Shown here in pieces: positions 48,228 to 58,472 of a DNA stretch of 64,000 bases. The notes under the pieces are model-generated. The model did no database searches. It saw only the letters and a list, made by a program, of their open reading frames with translations, and had not been told where the DNA came from. The first letter of the stretch is position 1. The number at the start of each line of letters is the position of its first letter. This DNA comes from Phyto melanocephala (Eukaryota; Arthropoda; Insecta; Diptera; Rhinophoridae), in NCBI GenBank assembly GCA_941918925.1, contig OW799234.1:128630895-128694894 (forward strand), read 5' to 3'. The position numbers and the translations under genes were made by a program.

Positions 48228-48613
48228 AGTATGTTAAGGAGAATTGCCAATACCGGGAAACTCTGAGTGTATATCAACTTAATCTGCATCATAGCAGAGC
48301 GGCTTCGGCGGTGATGATGCGATGTTTTGTGCAGGATGGGTTGGATATAGCTTTGCTGCAGGAACCATGGATTGTTAGGGATAACATCATGGGCCTGTCT
48401 CGTCAGACCACCAGTCAGTTTCACTCACAAACGGGGGGGAGGTTGAGGACATGTATCCTGGTGCGTCACGGTGTGTGTGCTGTGCCGATGACGCATCTCT
48501 GCTCGCCGGATCTTACGGTTGTGATGATAGGCGCGGGTTCGGGATTGTTTCTGGTGGCGTCGGCTTACCTACCATATGACACACCGGACAGCCTAAGGGC
48601 TGTACATGTATAA
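48228..48613 (+). pseudogene. Non-LTR retrotransposon endonuclease fragment (R1/LOA-like clade)
   Basis: An open frame reads LSVYQLNLHHSRAAS, then FVQDGLDIALLQEPWI, then LRTCILVRHGV and LFLVASAYLPYD. This is the N-terminal half of an APE-type endonuclease domain: the N-x-(H/N) start block, the catalytic Glu in LLQEPW, and the SAYLPYD strand. It is cut off at both ends; the reading ends at a TAA where the sequence reverts to AT-rich. GC content is much higher than its surroundings, and no stop interrupts the piece, so it is relatively young. The clade is a guess from the LLQEPW wording. Confidence 0.78.
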
Positions 48614-50689
48614 ACAATTTTGTACAGAATCTTTAAATGATGTTTAGAATTAGCAAGAACAATTAAAAGTACATAAAGCAAGAATAATTAAAGGTAAATT
48701 GGCTTAAATGCTCAAATTTTACATATCTTCTAACTGATTTTGATAGTTTCTAAAGATAATACAAAGTATATGTATGCAATAGCAGACAATGGTATAAAAT
48801 ATTGCAGTTAGTTCAACAAAAAGGCTCATTGGATCCATCAACTGTATATTAAATATTGAAAATCAAAATAAAATTAAAGTATACAAACTGTCAAAATGAT
48901 TTATAATAAATTCATGTATAATAAATTTGTTCACTTTTTAAACAACATTTTTAAAAGAACTAACTCTTTGCCAAACTGCCAACATTGCCTTTTTTTATTA
49001 TTAATTTAATTGTTTTTTTTTTCTTATCCAATACATGTGTATTTGTTAAGTAATTATTTTATAAAAGCATGCCACTAGCGTTATAAACAAATGTAAATGT
49101 CTGTCTGTTCGTTTGGCTTTAAAATAAATACTTGCGCAAATATTTTATTTTAATTTAGAATTTTTGTTTCTAATCGAAATCGAAAAAGTATGTAAATTTA
49201 CAGTTTGTTGTTGTTTTTGTTGAGTTTTGTGCGTTTAATTGCAAATTTTCCGGGGATTTTCCTCTATATTATTAATTATTTTATTCTGGTTCTTGTGTAA
49301 TATTCATTCAATGATAAATTTTATTCTAATTAAAATATTTCTAATACTCTAAATTTCAGTTATGACTTCCTAAAATATGTATTTTGAGCTAATTGTTGTT
49401 GTAATTGAATGAGTTTTTTGTTTCTGGTTTTTTTCTAAGTTTATTAATTTGAAGGTCGTACGTAGTTTGTTGGATATAAAACAGAATAATTAGATTGGAA
49501 ATCAAAGCGATGTTGTATTTTATTATTAATTAATTGAGAACATAAAGAATGATAAATTAAAAGAAACATATAAAATGTCTGTTGTAAGAGGGGTCTTTTT
49601 TAATAATTTTTTTTTGTATTTTTCAATTTTACTCGAGTAGAATTAATATAAACCTCACAAATAGAAAATAAGAATCGGTTTGATTTAATTAAAACTTTAA
49701 TGAAAAAAAAAACATCAATATGTAAGTATGTGTATTGAGAACAGGATTACATATAAGTATGTCTGATCAAAAAAAGAAAATCTAAATTCATTAAAAATCA
49801 GTTTTAATTAATTTGACCTCAAGTTCAATTTCAATATTGTTGCAAAAAAAATTTATTTATTTTCGACAACAGCTGAGTGGAATGCATTTACTAAACCAGG
49901 TTTCATCATCAAAACTTTTTAATAAATTTAATCAATTTGAATGAAAATTTAATCTATTTAACTTAAATGTTTTTAGGAAATAGAAAACGGTAATCAAAAC
50001 AAATTCATATATCTAACCATACAAAGGGAGTGAAAACAAAAATTAATTATATTCTTAACTTGAACTTATAACTCAGAAATCTTTTTTTTAACTTATTCAT
50101 GTATGAAAATATAAAACATTTTTAACTGCCTTCACATTCGTATTCTGTGTTTGACTTAAAAAGTATTATCTGCTTTTGGAATTTATTGGTATTTGTGGCA
50201 GCAGTCTCACAGTTGAAAATATTGTTAAATATTCTGTCATATTCATTCGGCACTCTAAGTAATATTGTAAAATTAAATTAACTCTTTCTAGTCTATATTT
50301 ACAAAAGTCTTCATGTTTAAAAAGTTTAAATACCACAAGTACTAGTTGGATTTTAAAGCAATCCACATCCTACACAGGTATGTACGTTGTAAGTTACAGA
50401 GCATAGTATACGTTGACGGTTAGATTTTTAAGTATCACATGCAAACTGAGAACAAGTCAGCTGATTTTAAATGCTTCTATGTTATGGGTGTACCGCGCGT
50501 GTTTGTTTTCGATTTTCATACTTAAAATAAGTTTTAAAATAACCAGAAAAAAAACGAGAAGTTAACCATTGGCAGTTGCTGGTGTACGCGTCAAGTTTAA
50601 CAGAATTCTTTCTAACCAATTTGGAGGAAAATAATGTGGATAACATGTGTTTACAATATCATACAGACCGTTGAAATATTTTCATATCC
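48614..50689. other. AT-rich non-coding DNA
   Basis: Nothing recognised. Confidence 0.5.
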
Positions 50690-51144
50690 ACACGCAAAGA
50701 AAAACCATGGTAACGACATAATCACAACGGTCATATTATATTTTTACAAATTAATCAAGCTATGATTTTTTTTAATAATGGTTTGATTTCAACAGTTTTT
50801 CTTCTTGATGAATAAATGTTTATTATTTTATTTGAAAATTTTAAAAAATTAAAGAAAATTTAAAAATAATCGAGAAAATGTAAAAAAATATGTAAAAAAA
50901 GTTGCAATTAAATTGGTAAGTACAATCAATATGTGTATGTTACAGCAAAAGACAAAAATTTGCCATAAAAAAAAGGTTGTCGATTTCAATTGCAGTCATA
51001 TATATGATTATTGAATGATTCTTTAATTAAACATAGAAATGATAACTGGTAACCATTATATGTTTTAACCATAATCATGCAATTCAATCATAGTATGTTG
51101 CTCTTCGATTATGGTTACCACAAAAATATTTTTTCTTTGCGTGT
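50690..51144. mobile_element. MITE with ACACGCAAAGAAA inverted repeats
   Basis: ACACGCAAAGAA at 50690 is complementary to TTCTTTGCGTGT at 51133-51144. The next-in words ACCATGGTAACGACATAATC and GATTATGGTTACCAC also pair loosely. Interior AT-rich. Confidence 0.6.
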
Positions 51145-51149
51145 ATATA

Positions 51150-51300
51150 TGTATATGTAAGGGAGATATTGAAGCAGACCACTTCAATTGCAGGCCCCAT
51201 TGCAACTCTCTCCGGCCACCAGTAAGTTTAGGGCTACCGAACGGCATGCCTTCCATCACTGAATTCCGTACCATCACCCTTGTTTCTTCTAGACTATAAA
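51150..51300. other. GC-rich island of uncertain origin
   Basis: About 150 bp near 50 percent GC in an otherwise AT-rich region, open in frames on both strands. The minus frame holds the word PKLTGGRRELQW. This loosely resembles the linker after the endonuclease of non-LTR retrotransposons, but I cannot assign it. Confidence 0.35.
51194..51221 (+). CDS. Candidate 28-nt microexon (weak)
   Basis: A short GC-rich segment lies between an AG (51192-51193, ...CAATTGCAG) and a strong GTAAGTTTAG donor at 51222. Read from phase 0 it gives APLQLSPAT plus one base, ending in phase 1, which is exactly the phase the exon at 57582 needs. Against it, the upstream pyrimidine tract is poor. The surrounding 51150-51300 is also a GC-rich patch that on the minus strand gives a transposon-like open frame (PKLTGGRRELQW). 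A chance splice-like arrangement in transposon debris is at least as likely. Confidence 0.2.
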
Positions 51301-52581
51301 ATGCTACTGCCTGGTGGGAACAATTTATAACTCTATGATATCATATAGGTCTGATCATATAATCTTTCATTTAGGTCATAATAAGTGACCGTTTAAACCT
51401 GTAAGTTAAAATCACCGCATTGATAAGCTTAAAGAAATTAATTCTGCATTAACGAAGTCTATGTACTTTATGATTCAGAAAATATTAAATAACCTACAAA
51501 CAACTACGTTTTCTATATAATTACAATTTTTCGTTTATTTCGGGCCACTAAAAGTAAATGTATGATGATGTAAAAAAAGAATGTTTAAAAATCAACCCAA
51601 GTCTGTATAAAAATTTAATATTAGTTTAAATTAAAAAAAAGTATTTACAAAAATATTAAAATAATTATTTATACTGTACTTCAGATGCACGCACCACTTC
51701 TAATACGATGAATTGGTGTATAATTATAATCTAATTTTTGTAACATTCTTGTATTATATTTCATTACTTTCCCTTTTTTGCATATTGTTTTAATAAACTG
51801 AAACTTTGACAAGTAAAAATTTCTTTAATTTTGCAAATTTGTGTTAAAAAAGCAACTGCAAATCACAAACCACAAAAATCAAAGCCACAATTGCTTTCTG
51901 TAACACTCACTTTATATCCTTGTTATTTTAACCAAATTATTGTTTATTTATGGATAAATTTTCAACTGTTCGTAATTCATTTCATTATTCTTTTTAGCGC
52001 CTCAATAACTCAAAATCGATTATTGTTGCACACATTTTTTTTGAGACCTCAACTGATGATGGATTTATATCACTGCAAATGACCGTTGCATAAACAATTC
52101 GTTAAGCACAAACATCGTTTTCTTACTTCTTGAATAAATTCAGAAGCTTTTTTTGTTTTGCTAAAACGCAGAAAGTGTTAAATATTTGTAGCTGACGTAT
52201 TAAAGCAAAAATTTGCTATGGAATGGTGTGGTCTACCTGCTGCGAGCGTATGCAATTTAGGTAGATGCGCTTTTGGGGATATTTTAAACCACTTTTTTCT
52301 ACGTATGTATTTGGTTGTATGTTATATATGTTAATATACATATATGTGTGTATGTATGTTTGAAGTAAATGAAGTATAAATATCTATATATGTTTTCCTG
52401 CTTTGTGATGAATTTACCTATACGCGGTTTTCTGTAAAAAAACAATGACAATTGAGTCGAAATCTGTTAACCCCTACATTTGAAAATATTTAAAAAAAGA
52501 GGTTCATATGTATTAGTTTACAGAAAAGCTATCAAAGGTAATAATTAAGAGAAAAAACAAACAAATTATTTAGTTAACAAA
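51301..52581. other. AT-rich non-coding DNA
   Basis: Nothing recognised. A short TATATG/ATGT-rich stretch at 52310-52400. Confidence 0.5.
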
Positions 52582-52623
52582 ACAGACGGTCTTTACTTGT
52601 TTTTAATAACAAAGACCGTCTGT
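52582..52623. repeat. Perfect 13-bp hairpin
   Basis: ACAGACGGTCTTT and AAAGACCGTCTGT separated by 16 nt. No T-run or gene context that would suggest a terminator. Function unknown. Confidence 0.8.
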
Positions 52624-52934
52624 AGGTTTTTGCAGCTTGATTGCAATAAACATATAAAAATAATGTAAATATAAATACAGTTAAAGAAAAAAGTCTAAAT
52701 ACACCACCTTATAACTTACGCCTTTCGCGAAAGAATCTAAAAATAAATTTATGCAATTATTTAGTGAATTCAAAAATAATTTTATTTATTAAATAAAATT
52801 TTACTTCGTAAGAAAAACAAAAATTACAAAAAATAAAAAACACAAAGGAAATAAGTCAACTACATAAACTACAAATTCTAATGTTTTGTATATATGAAAG
52901 AATTTAAATATACAAAGTCATTTCAATATTTAGT

Positions 52935-53047
52935 AGGCCCTACTTGGGTATCAACTACACCCTGAAATTGCCGGGGAATTTACATAATCAGGTTTTCCGT
53001 TATAACGGGCGTTATTTTAGCCCATACATGAAATAATTATGTTTTTT
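52935..53047 (-). pseudogene. Tc1-like transposase fossil, C-terminal piece
   Basis: The minus strand reads LFHVWAKITPVITENLIM, a stop, then IPRQFQGVVDTQVGPTKY. This matches the C-terminal end of Tc1-family transposases (W-KI-PE--ENLI, MPRR-QAVI-AKGG-TKY). It continues the piece at 53801-54150 after removal of the Helentron-like insertion. Confidence 0.75.
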
Positions 53048-53800
53048 TATACCCTTCACCTGTGGTGCACAAGGGTATATATAGCTTTGTCATTCCGTTT
53101 GTAATTTCTACAATTTTCATTTCCGACCCCATAAAGTATATATTTTCTGAAAGCTTATGAATAGAGGAGTCGATTAAGCCCTGACCGTCTGTCCGTCTAT
53201 CCGTCTGTCCGTCTGCTCGTCTGTCCGTGTGTTGGTTGAAATCAACTTTTAGAAGCAACTATATGTTCCTCAGATCTGTATATGGTATCAATCTCTTGGA
53301 AATATCCAGGAATGAATCGCTATTGAAATTCAGAACAATCGCCCCATAACTTTCTGAGATATGAGCAAAAAACCACGACCACCTCGTTTTTTTCACAATT
53401 ACAACAACAACATACATACATACATACATGTAAAAAACATACCAAACAAAAAAAATTACAAAAAAAAAATATTAAAAATAAGAAAAAAATAATAAAAAAA
53501 CTACAATAAAAAAATTTAAAAAAAAATTAAAAAAATTTTTTTAAAAAAATTAAAAAAAAATATAAAAAAAAATATAAAAAAAAATAATAAAATATAAATA
53601 ATATATTAAATAAAATAAAATAAAATAAAATAAAATTTTTTTGGCTCAGCTGGGATTCGATGTCACATTTATTCTAACGTGTACGTATGCACGTATTTTA
53701 TATGGGATGAATGGTGATACAAACAATTGTTATTGCATGACTACACGTTGTGAAGGGTATATAAGATTGGGCACGGTCGAATATAGCACTGTTACTTGTT
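53048..53800 (+). mobile_element. Helentron-like element, copy 8, inserted in the Tc1 fossil
   Basis: TATACCCTTCACCTGTGGTG start; the 3' end has a decayed hairpin (TTGGGCACGGTCGAA) and CACTGTTACTTG. Subfamily of copy 3. The central tract is A-rich here, in contrast to the T-rich tracts of other + copies, which suggests an internal inversion or a chimaera between subfamilies. Confidence 0.72.
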
Positions 53801-54150
53801 GATTTCTCGTCTTGTTATGTCGTATTTGTGGACCAGTATTTCCAAAACATCCCAGATATGTTGGAGTGGGTTAAAGTCCAGTGATTGGGTTGTCAGTCTC
53901 GAACAACTTATCTCCCAAACCCAAGCCCTTCTTGAAAGCTTATTTGGTCGCCGGGATCGCGGGTTTCATTCAGCACTGTTGCTGTTTTCATAGTTTCTTA
54001 TAATTGTTTGTACTGTAGCTAGAGTTATTTTTAAGCTTTTGGCCATTTCTCCATAAGATTTGCCTTCCTTGCCGAGTTCGACCACTTAAATACGTACTGA
54101 AGGTCTTAATTATTTTCTAGCTCCGGTTTTCAGCAAATACTTTTTGTAAC
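53801..54150 (-). pseudogene. Tc1-like transposase fossil, N-terminal piece, core deleted
   Basis: The minus strand gives VVELGKEGKSYGEMAKSLKI and TLATVQTIIRNYEN (helix-turn-helix), RRPNKLSRRA (the GRPRKLS linker), and then SLDFNPLQHIWDVLEILVHK, the block of the last catalytic residue (normally SPDLNPIEN-W). The catalytic core between the linker and that block is absent. The reading then runs into the Helentron-like element and resumes at 53047. Confidence 0.75.
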
Positions 54151-54687
54151 TGAATAACAGTATTGCTTCAAAAGCATATGCAGGTGCCGATTTCACCAAG
54201 CAATTGCTTGTAAGCCCCACCTCTTCTATTAATTAATTAAATTAATTAAAGAGCATAAACTTTATTTCAGTTGTCGATAAAAAAACGACGATTGCACATG
54301 CTTGGCAGCTGTGTTAAAATTTTTTGAAATACAGTGCGTAAAGAAATTACGATGAAATAAGAAAAATATTTTATTTAAAAAAAGTCAAATTTAAAACACC
54401 AAAATTTATTGACATTTTTCCATTTTACCAAGTAAAAAAATAATAAAGTCAGTGTTTACTGCATTTTTATTAGTTGCATTAAATATAAATTCTAATCTCT
54501 CTAAATCTAAGGCAACGCAAATCTGTAAAACTAAGGGTTGTTTTCAGTTGTTTTGTTTTAATTTTCTGTTTCATTTTAAGAGATGCCACACTGTGTGTAG
54601 ACCTTTTTCGGCTAATTTTTATATGTATTTATTCCTAATTACTTCTAGATTAGAAATATTTTCATTTCCTCACATTTTAAATATTAA
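54151..54687. other. AT-rich non-coding DNA
   Basis: Nothing recognised. The 106-codon frame at 54452-54772 runs into the MITE at 54688 and is not a gene. Confidence 0.5.
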
Positions 54688-54804
54688 CTGCCGTATTCAT
54701 AAAAAATATTTCAGGCTTATTGGAAGCTTATTCGACAAATTTCTGTGCCAAATCTGTCAAATAAGCCTTTAATAAACCTAAAATATTTTTTATGAATACG
54801 GCAC
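54688..54804. mobile_element. Fold-back MITE with TAA duplication, copy 2
   Basis: Same family as 15044-15160 and the same length (117 bp). Ends CTGCCGTATTCATAAAAAAT / ATTTTTTATGAATACGGCAC are flanked by TAA on both sides. More diverged in the middle. Confidence 0.78.
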
Positions 54805-54995
54805 TAAGCCTTTATCACGCATACAAAAGAGTATCTGGTATTACCATTAATTCATGAAAACTTCAAAATACTTTAGTGTATGTAGAGATTTTTCCTGAAC
54901 TGTATATACTTTATGGGATCGCAAATCAATTATCAAACTTATATGTATATACACTTTATAGTGTTGGGTACAAACCAGTTTATTTTTGTGAAATA

Positions 54996-56001
54996 CAGTA
55001 GGATCCCGATAATTCGAATCGACCGACTGGTTTTTACAAACTAGAGTACTTCTAAAAATAAGGAGATTTCGTTTTAACGAGATTAAAATACATTAAAGGA
55101 GTTTAAATTTAATGAGGAATAAATTAGAAAATAAACGATTTCAAAAGGTTACAATTTATTTAAACCAAACAACTAATAAGTGCTTAATACACAACAAAAA
55201 CGTTTTTACATCACACTCTTCACAAAAAGCACAAGCTAATATTAAAAAAAAACACAAATAAATTAAAAAAAAAATAAACTAACGGCAATTGTAGTGGCAT
55301 GCAATTGTTGTATACGTATTATTAGCGAAAAAATATTCGAAATATTCGAATCTCTTACCATCTTCTGTTCTGTTTACACATGCGAGTGCAAGTTCATTTT
55401 CAAAATGTCGTCAAAGCTTCAAACTTCAAAACATTTGCTTCTTGTTTTAATTTTGCCTCTATATTTACTTTTCGTTTGTTTTGTTTAGATAGAGTTACCG
55501 AGTTCTTCACACTGGCGAATTTTTGGGAAAGCGTTTAACATTTATTATTAGTATTATTTTTATAATATTAATAGTCAATTATTAACAAATTTGTTTTTTT
55601 TAATGCGCATTTCAAGAAATATTTCAAAATAATACATTTCAAAAGTTAAAACTTTAATTACAAATTTACAATAATCCAGTAAATTTGCATTAAACTTTTA
55701 AAGGGTATCACTGTTTATCGTTTTGACGTTTAGTGGCAAGCCACTGTCAAATTTTTACTTGCATGCGAAAAATGTGAGTATACATATTAGTAAAACATTG
55801 TAAGTGTATTGATCTTTTCGAACTGTTAGTGGCAAGTGTAAACGCTAGGTTACGATCAAGTATGATTTAGAATCTCCTCATACTTTGAATTACACACAAA
55901 AAATACGAGTTAAGGAGAGACTTTTGCAAATTAAAGGGTTTTTTAATGGACCTGATGTTTGTTTTTGAATTAACGGAATACGAATTATTGCGGTTTGACT
56001 G
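54996..56001. mobile_element. Pogo-like DNA element with TA target duplication
   Basis: CAGTAGGATCCCGATAATTC at the left and GAATTATTGCGGTTTGACTG at the right form imperfect inverted repeats (shared CAGT and ATAATTCG). TA lies on each side (54994-54995 and 56002-56003). The CAGT...ATAATTCG terminus is typical of pogo/Tigger-type elements. The 1-kb interior has no legible transposase, so this is probably a deletion derivative. Confidence 0.65.
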
Positions 56002-56003
56002 TA

Positions 56004-57520
56004 GTTAGTTTTATTAAATTAAGGGATAAATTTCTATTTCATAAGCAAATACCAGATCTTCTTATCGTATTATCGCCCAAAAATACTTTCTTTTATTGTA
56101 GGGTGTATACTTTTGTTTTAAACAAAGTGTAGTACAAAGAATTTTACTCCTTGCAAATTGCCGTAACAAGATTAAAAATGTGAATAATAAAACAACAACA
56201 AAAAAATGATGGTGGTATAATTGCAAATATGATGCATACAAATTCATTTAACTTTGATGTCTTTTTTCGCATCGTCTTCTGGTCTGTTTTCATTAATATT
56301 TCGTTTGCAGCAGCCAAATAAACAGTAGAGGGTGTTAAATGCGAATTAAAAAAAAAAATAATAATACGACTCGTATTAAAATTTTAAATGGTCGCGGCAA
56401 ATTAAATCCTTTGATATGAATTTATTTGATTAAATTTTAATTTGCCAAGAAAAATTATAAGTTTTTTTCAGAAACACGGAGTAATATTTTTTTTATGAAA
56501 AAATTATTATTTAATCAGGAAAATGTATTCTTTTTTTTATATGTTTAAAAAATTTAAATAAATAAAAGACTCTAGGCCTTACGTTTCTTACGCCCATTTT
56601 TACGTCCATCTCCCGTATAAGGCGTAATTTTTTAAAAAAAAAAATTTCTTATTAATTTTTTCTTCTTCTTTGAAGTGGTGGACTATAAAAATTACCGTTT
56701 TTTTATTATAAATAAAACTAAAAAAGTTCTTTGTTATCACCTCATAAAAAAAATTAAATAAACATTGGTGGCTTTATTTAAAACAAACATTAAATGGTAC
56801 CTAATTATGTTAACGACTTTATATTAAAAGAAACAATATTTAATAGAAAATTCGCACATTGAGTTCGAACAATAACCTAAAGAAAATGCTACAATTTAAG
56901 TTCTATTAAACCACAGGGATGCCAAAGTAATTTACATTTTCTCTAATAAATTTTAGTATTTTATTACACATTTAAAATAATTTTAGAAATATTTATTTAG
57001 ATTTCATAAGTTATACATAAAAATTGTTTACAATATTGCTATTTACTTGTTTGTATTCACAACCTGTTGTAGGAATCGTAGATTGTAAGAAACTCACTTC
57101 AACACCTTGAAGAAGAACAGCAATAGCACTTACTTTACCAGCTACGATATATTTCTACGATATTCAAAAAATATAGGTTAAATTGTTGTAAACGTTGTAT
57201 AAAATATTAAGGAAGAAATTATTATAACACAAAGTGTACAAGTACATAGTACGATATACAATTTGTACAATAGGTTGTGAATTGGGTATTCCCTTTACAA
57301 CAAGATATTCACTATAATGTTTGAAACAAGCTAAAAATTCGGATCTAATACATCGTTTACTGCTGTCTCCTTACCCAGTCTTGAACGCTATAAAAACATA
57401 GTGGTTACCAAAAATCAGTCTAGAAATAAGAATTAGTCATATATTTAGTCCTAATACTTCTGATTATTTGTTAAAAAAAATGTGTTTCATTTGCTATTAT
57501 GTTTTGTGTTTAATTAATTA
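56004..57520. other. AT-rich intron sequence upstream of the PDZ exon
   Basis: No further exon or repeat recognised. Presumed part of the large upstream intron. Confidence 0.5.
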
Positions 57521-57584
57521 ATTTTTTTGTTTTCATTGTATATTTTATGTTTTGTGTATTTGTTTTTTGTTTTCTTTTTAGCAG
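57521..57584 (+). promoter_or_regulatory. Polypyrimidine tract and tandem NAGNAG 3' splice site
   Basis: A T-rich run leads into TTTTTAGCAG. Two AG dinucleotides lie 3 nt apart, at 57580-57581 and 57583-57584, forming a TAGCAG (NAGNAG) acceptor. Either use keeps phase 1, so the products would differ by one codon. The first AG is the better positioned. Confidence 0.7.
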
Positions 57585-57707
57585 TAGATCGCGCCATGAG
57601 TCCCGCACAGTCAGAAGACTCTGGTTTGGCACCAGATCGCGGCACTACCTATGCAACCCTAACATTACCTAGAGATAATACCACAAATATGGGTATTACA
57701 TTGGCAG
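57582..57707 (+). CDS. Internal exon encoding the start of a PDZ domain (multi-PDZ scaffold protein, possibly Grip-like)
   Basis: This is the only convincing host exon in the window. It follows a long T-rich tract (57521-57580) ending in TTTTTAGCAG and is followed by a perfect GTGAGT donor at 57708-57713. It is far richer in GC than its flanks and open in one frame. The reading is (A/-)VDRAM, then SPAQSEDSGLAPDRG, then YATLTLPRDN and NMGITLAG. The last part fits the first beta strand of a PDZ domain plus its GLGF-type carboxylate-binding loop (here NMGI), so the rest of the domain must lie on a downstream exon outside the window. The exon starts and ends in phase 1 and is 126 nt, so skipping it would keep frame. 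The spacing between LPRD and GIT resembles the fifth PDZ domain of GRIP proteins, which bind receptor C-termini at synapses. That identity is inference from memory, and other multi-PDZ proteins are possible. The ATG inside the exon has a poor context and is unlikely to be a start. Confidence 0.82.
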
Positions 57708-57713
57708 GTGAGT
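57708..57713 (+). promoter_or_regulatory. 5' splice site GTGAGT
   Basis: CAG|GTGAGT is a near-perfect match to the U1 consensus at the end of the PDZ exon. Read-through from the exon meets a stop within eight codons, which supports real splicing here. Confidence 0.8.
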
Positions 57714-57714
57714 C

Positions 57715-57914
57715 GGGACTATTTTTTTATTAAATCCAATAACAAAGATAAAATATATAGAATTTTTATGACTAAATCCATAACTGCCATAGGCGTATAT
57801 TTAAAGAAAATAACGTTGGAATCGATTAATGTGGTAGAGAAATTCACTTGCTATGATGCTCATTTGAGCCGAAAGATCTTCACCAAAGAACTGCGTAAAA
57901 TGTCCCAAAAGTAA
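57715..57914 (+). other. Unrecognised open frame just inside the downstream intron
   Basis: A frame different from that of the exon stays open for about 68 codons and ends ...RKIFTKELRKMSQK-stop, followed by AATAAA-like runs. It has no good ATG context, and I recognise no domain. It could be a scrap of a processed copy of some gene or simply a chance open frame. It is not a read-through of the PDZ exon, which meets a stop near 57731. Confidence 0.2.
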
Positions 57915-58472
57915 TAAAAAATAAAATAACAGAACAATACTCTTAATAAAATAATTTAATTATTACTCGAAAAGCTTGTCTGTTCTGTCAGTGTTTTCGT
58001 TGTCAAATAAAGTTCAATTTCAAAACATAAAGTGTCAATGAAATAAAGAAGCGGTAAATCAATCAAATATTTTGAGTACAATGAAGCTAATGAAAAACGT
58101 TAACAATATTAAACAGCAGTGTTACTAAATACTTACTTTTAGGACAGTTGATAGATAAAACATTTTTTATAAGCGATTGCAGAACATTAAATCAAATCAA
58201 AACAATAAAAAAAAGTTTTAAATCTTCAATTTCAGTTTTAATGTGCTATTTCTTTCATTTTTGTTCTGATTCAGCTTTATTTTATATCAGCGTTGTATTA
58301 TTTCAGTTTTGCTCTTTTCTTCAATATTTTGAACTCAAAGCAACACACATACATATATATTTGCTTGTATGTAGGGTACACTTATACAGGTGGCAGTTGC
58401 AGCCCAGCTCATTATTTTTTTTTTAATAAAAAAGAGATTTCAGTGTGAAAAGAATTGTCAAACTCCATATAT
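57915..58472. other. AT-rich intron sequence
   Basis: Nothing recognised between the PDZ exon region and the next mobile element. Confidence 0.5.

Noticed and set aside
57596..57598. ATG inside the PDZ exon as a translation start
   Set aside because: Poor initiation context and the exon has a clear upstream acceptor in the same frame.
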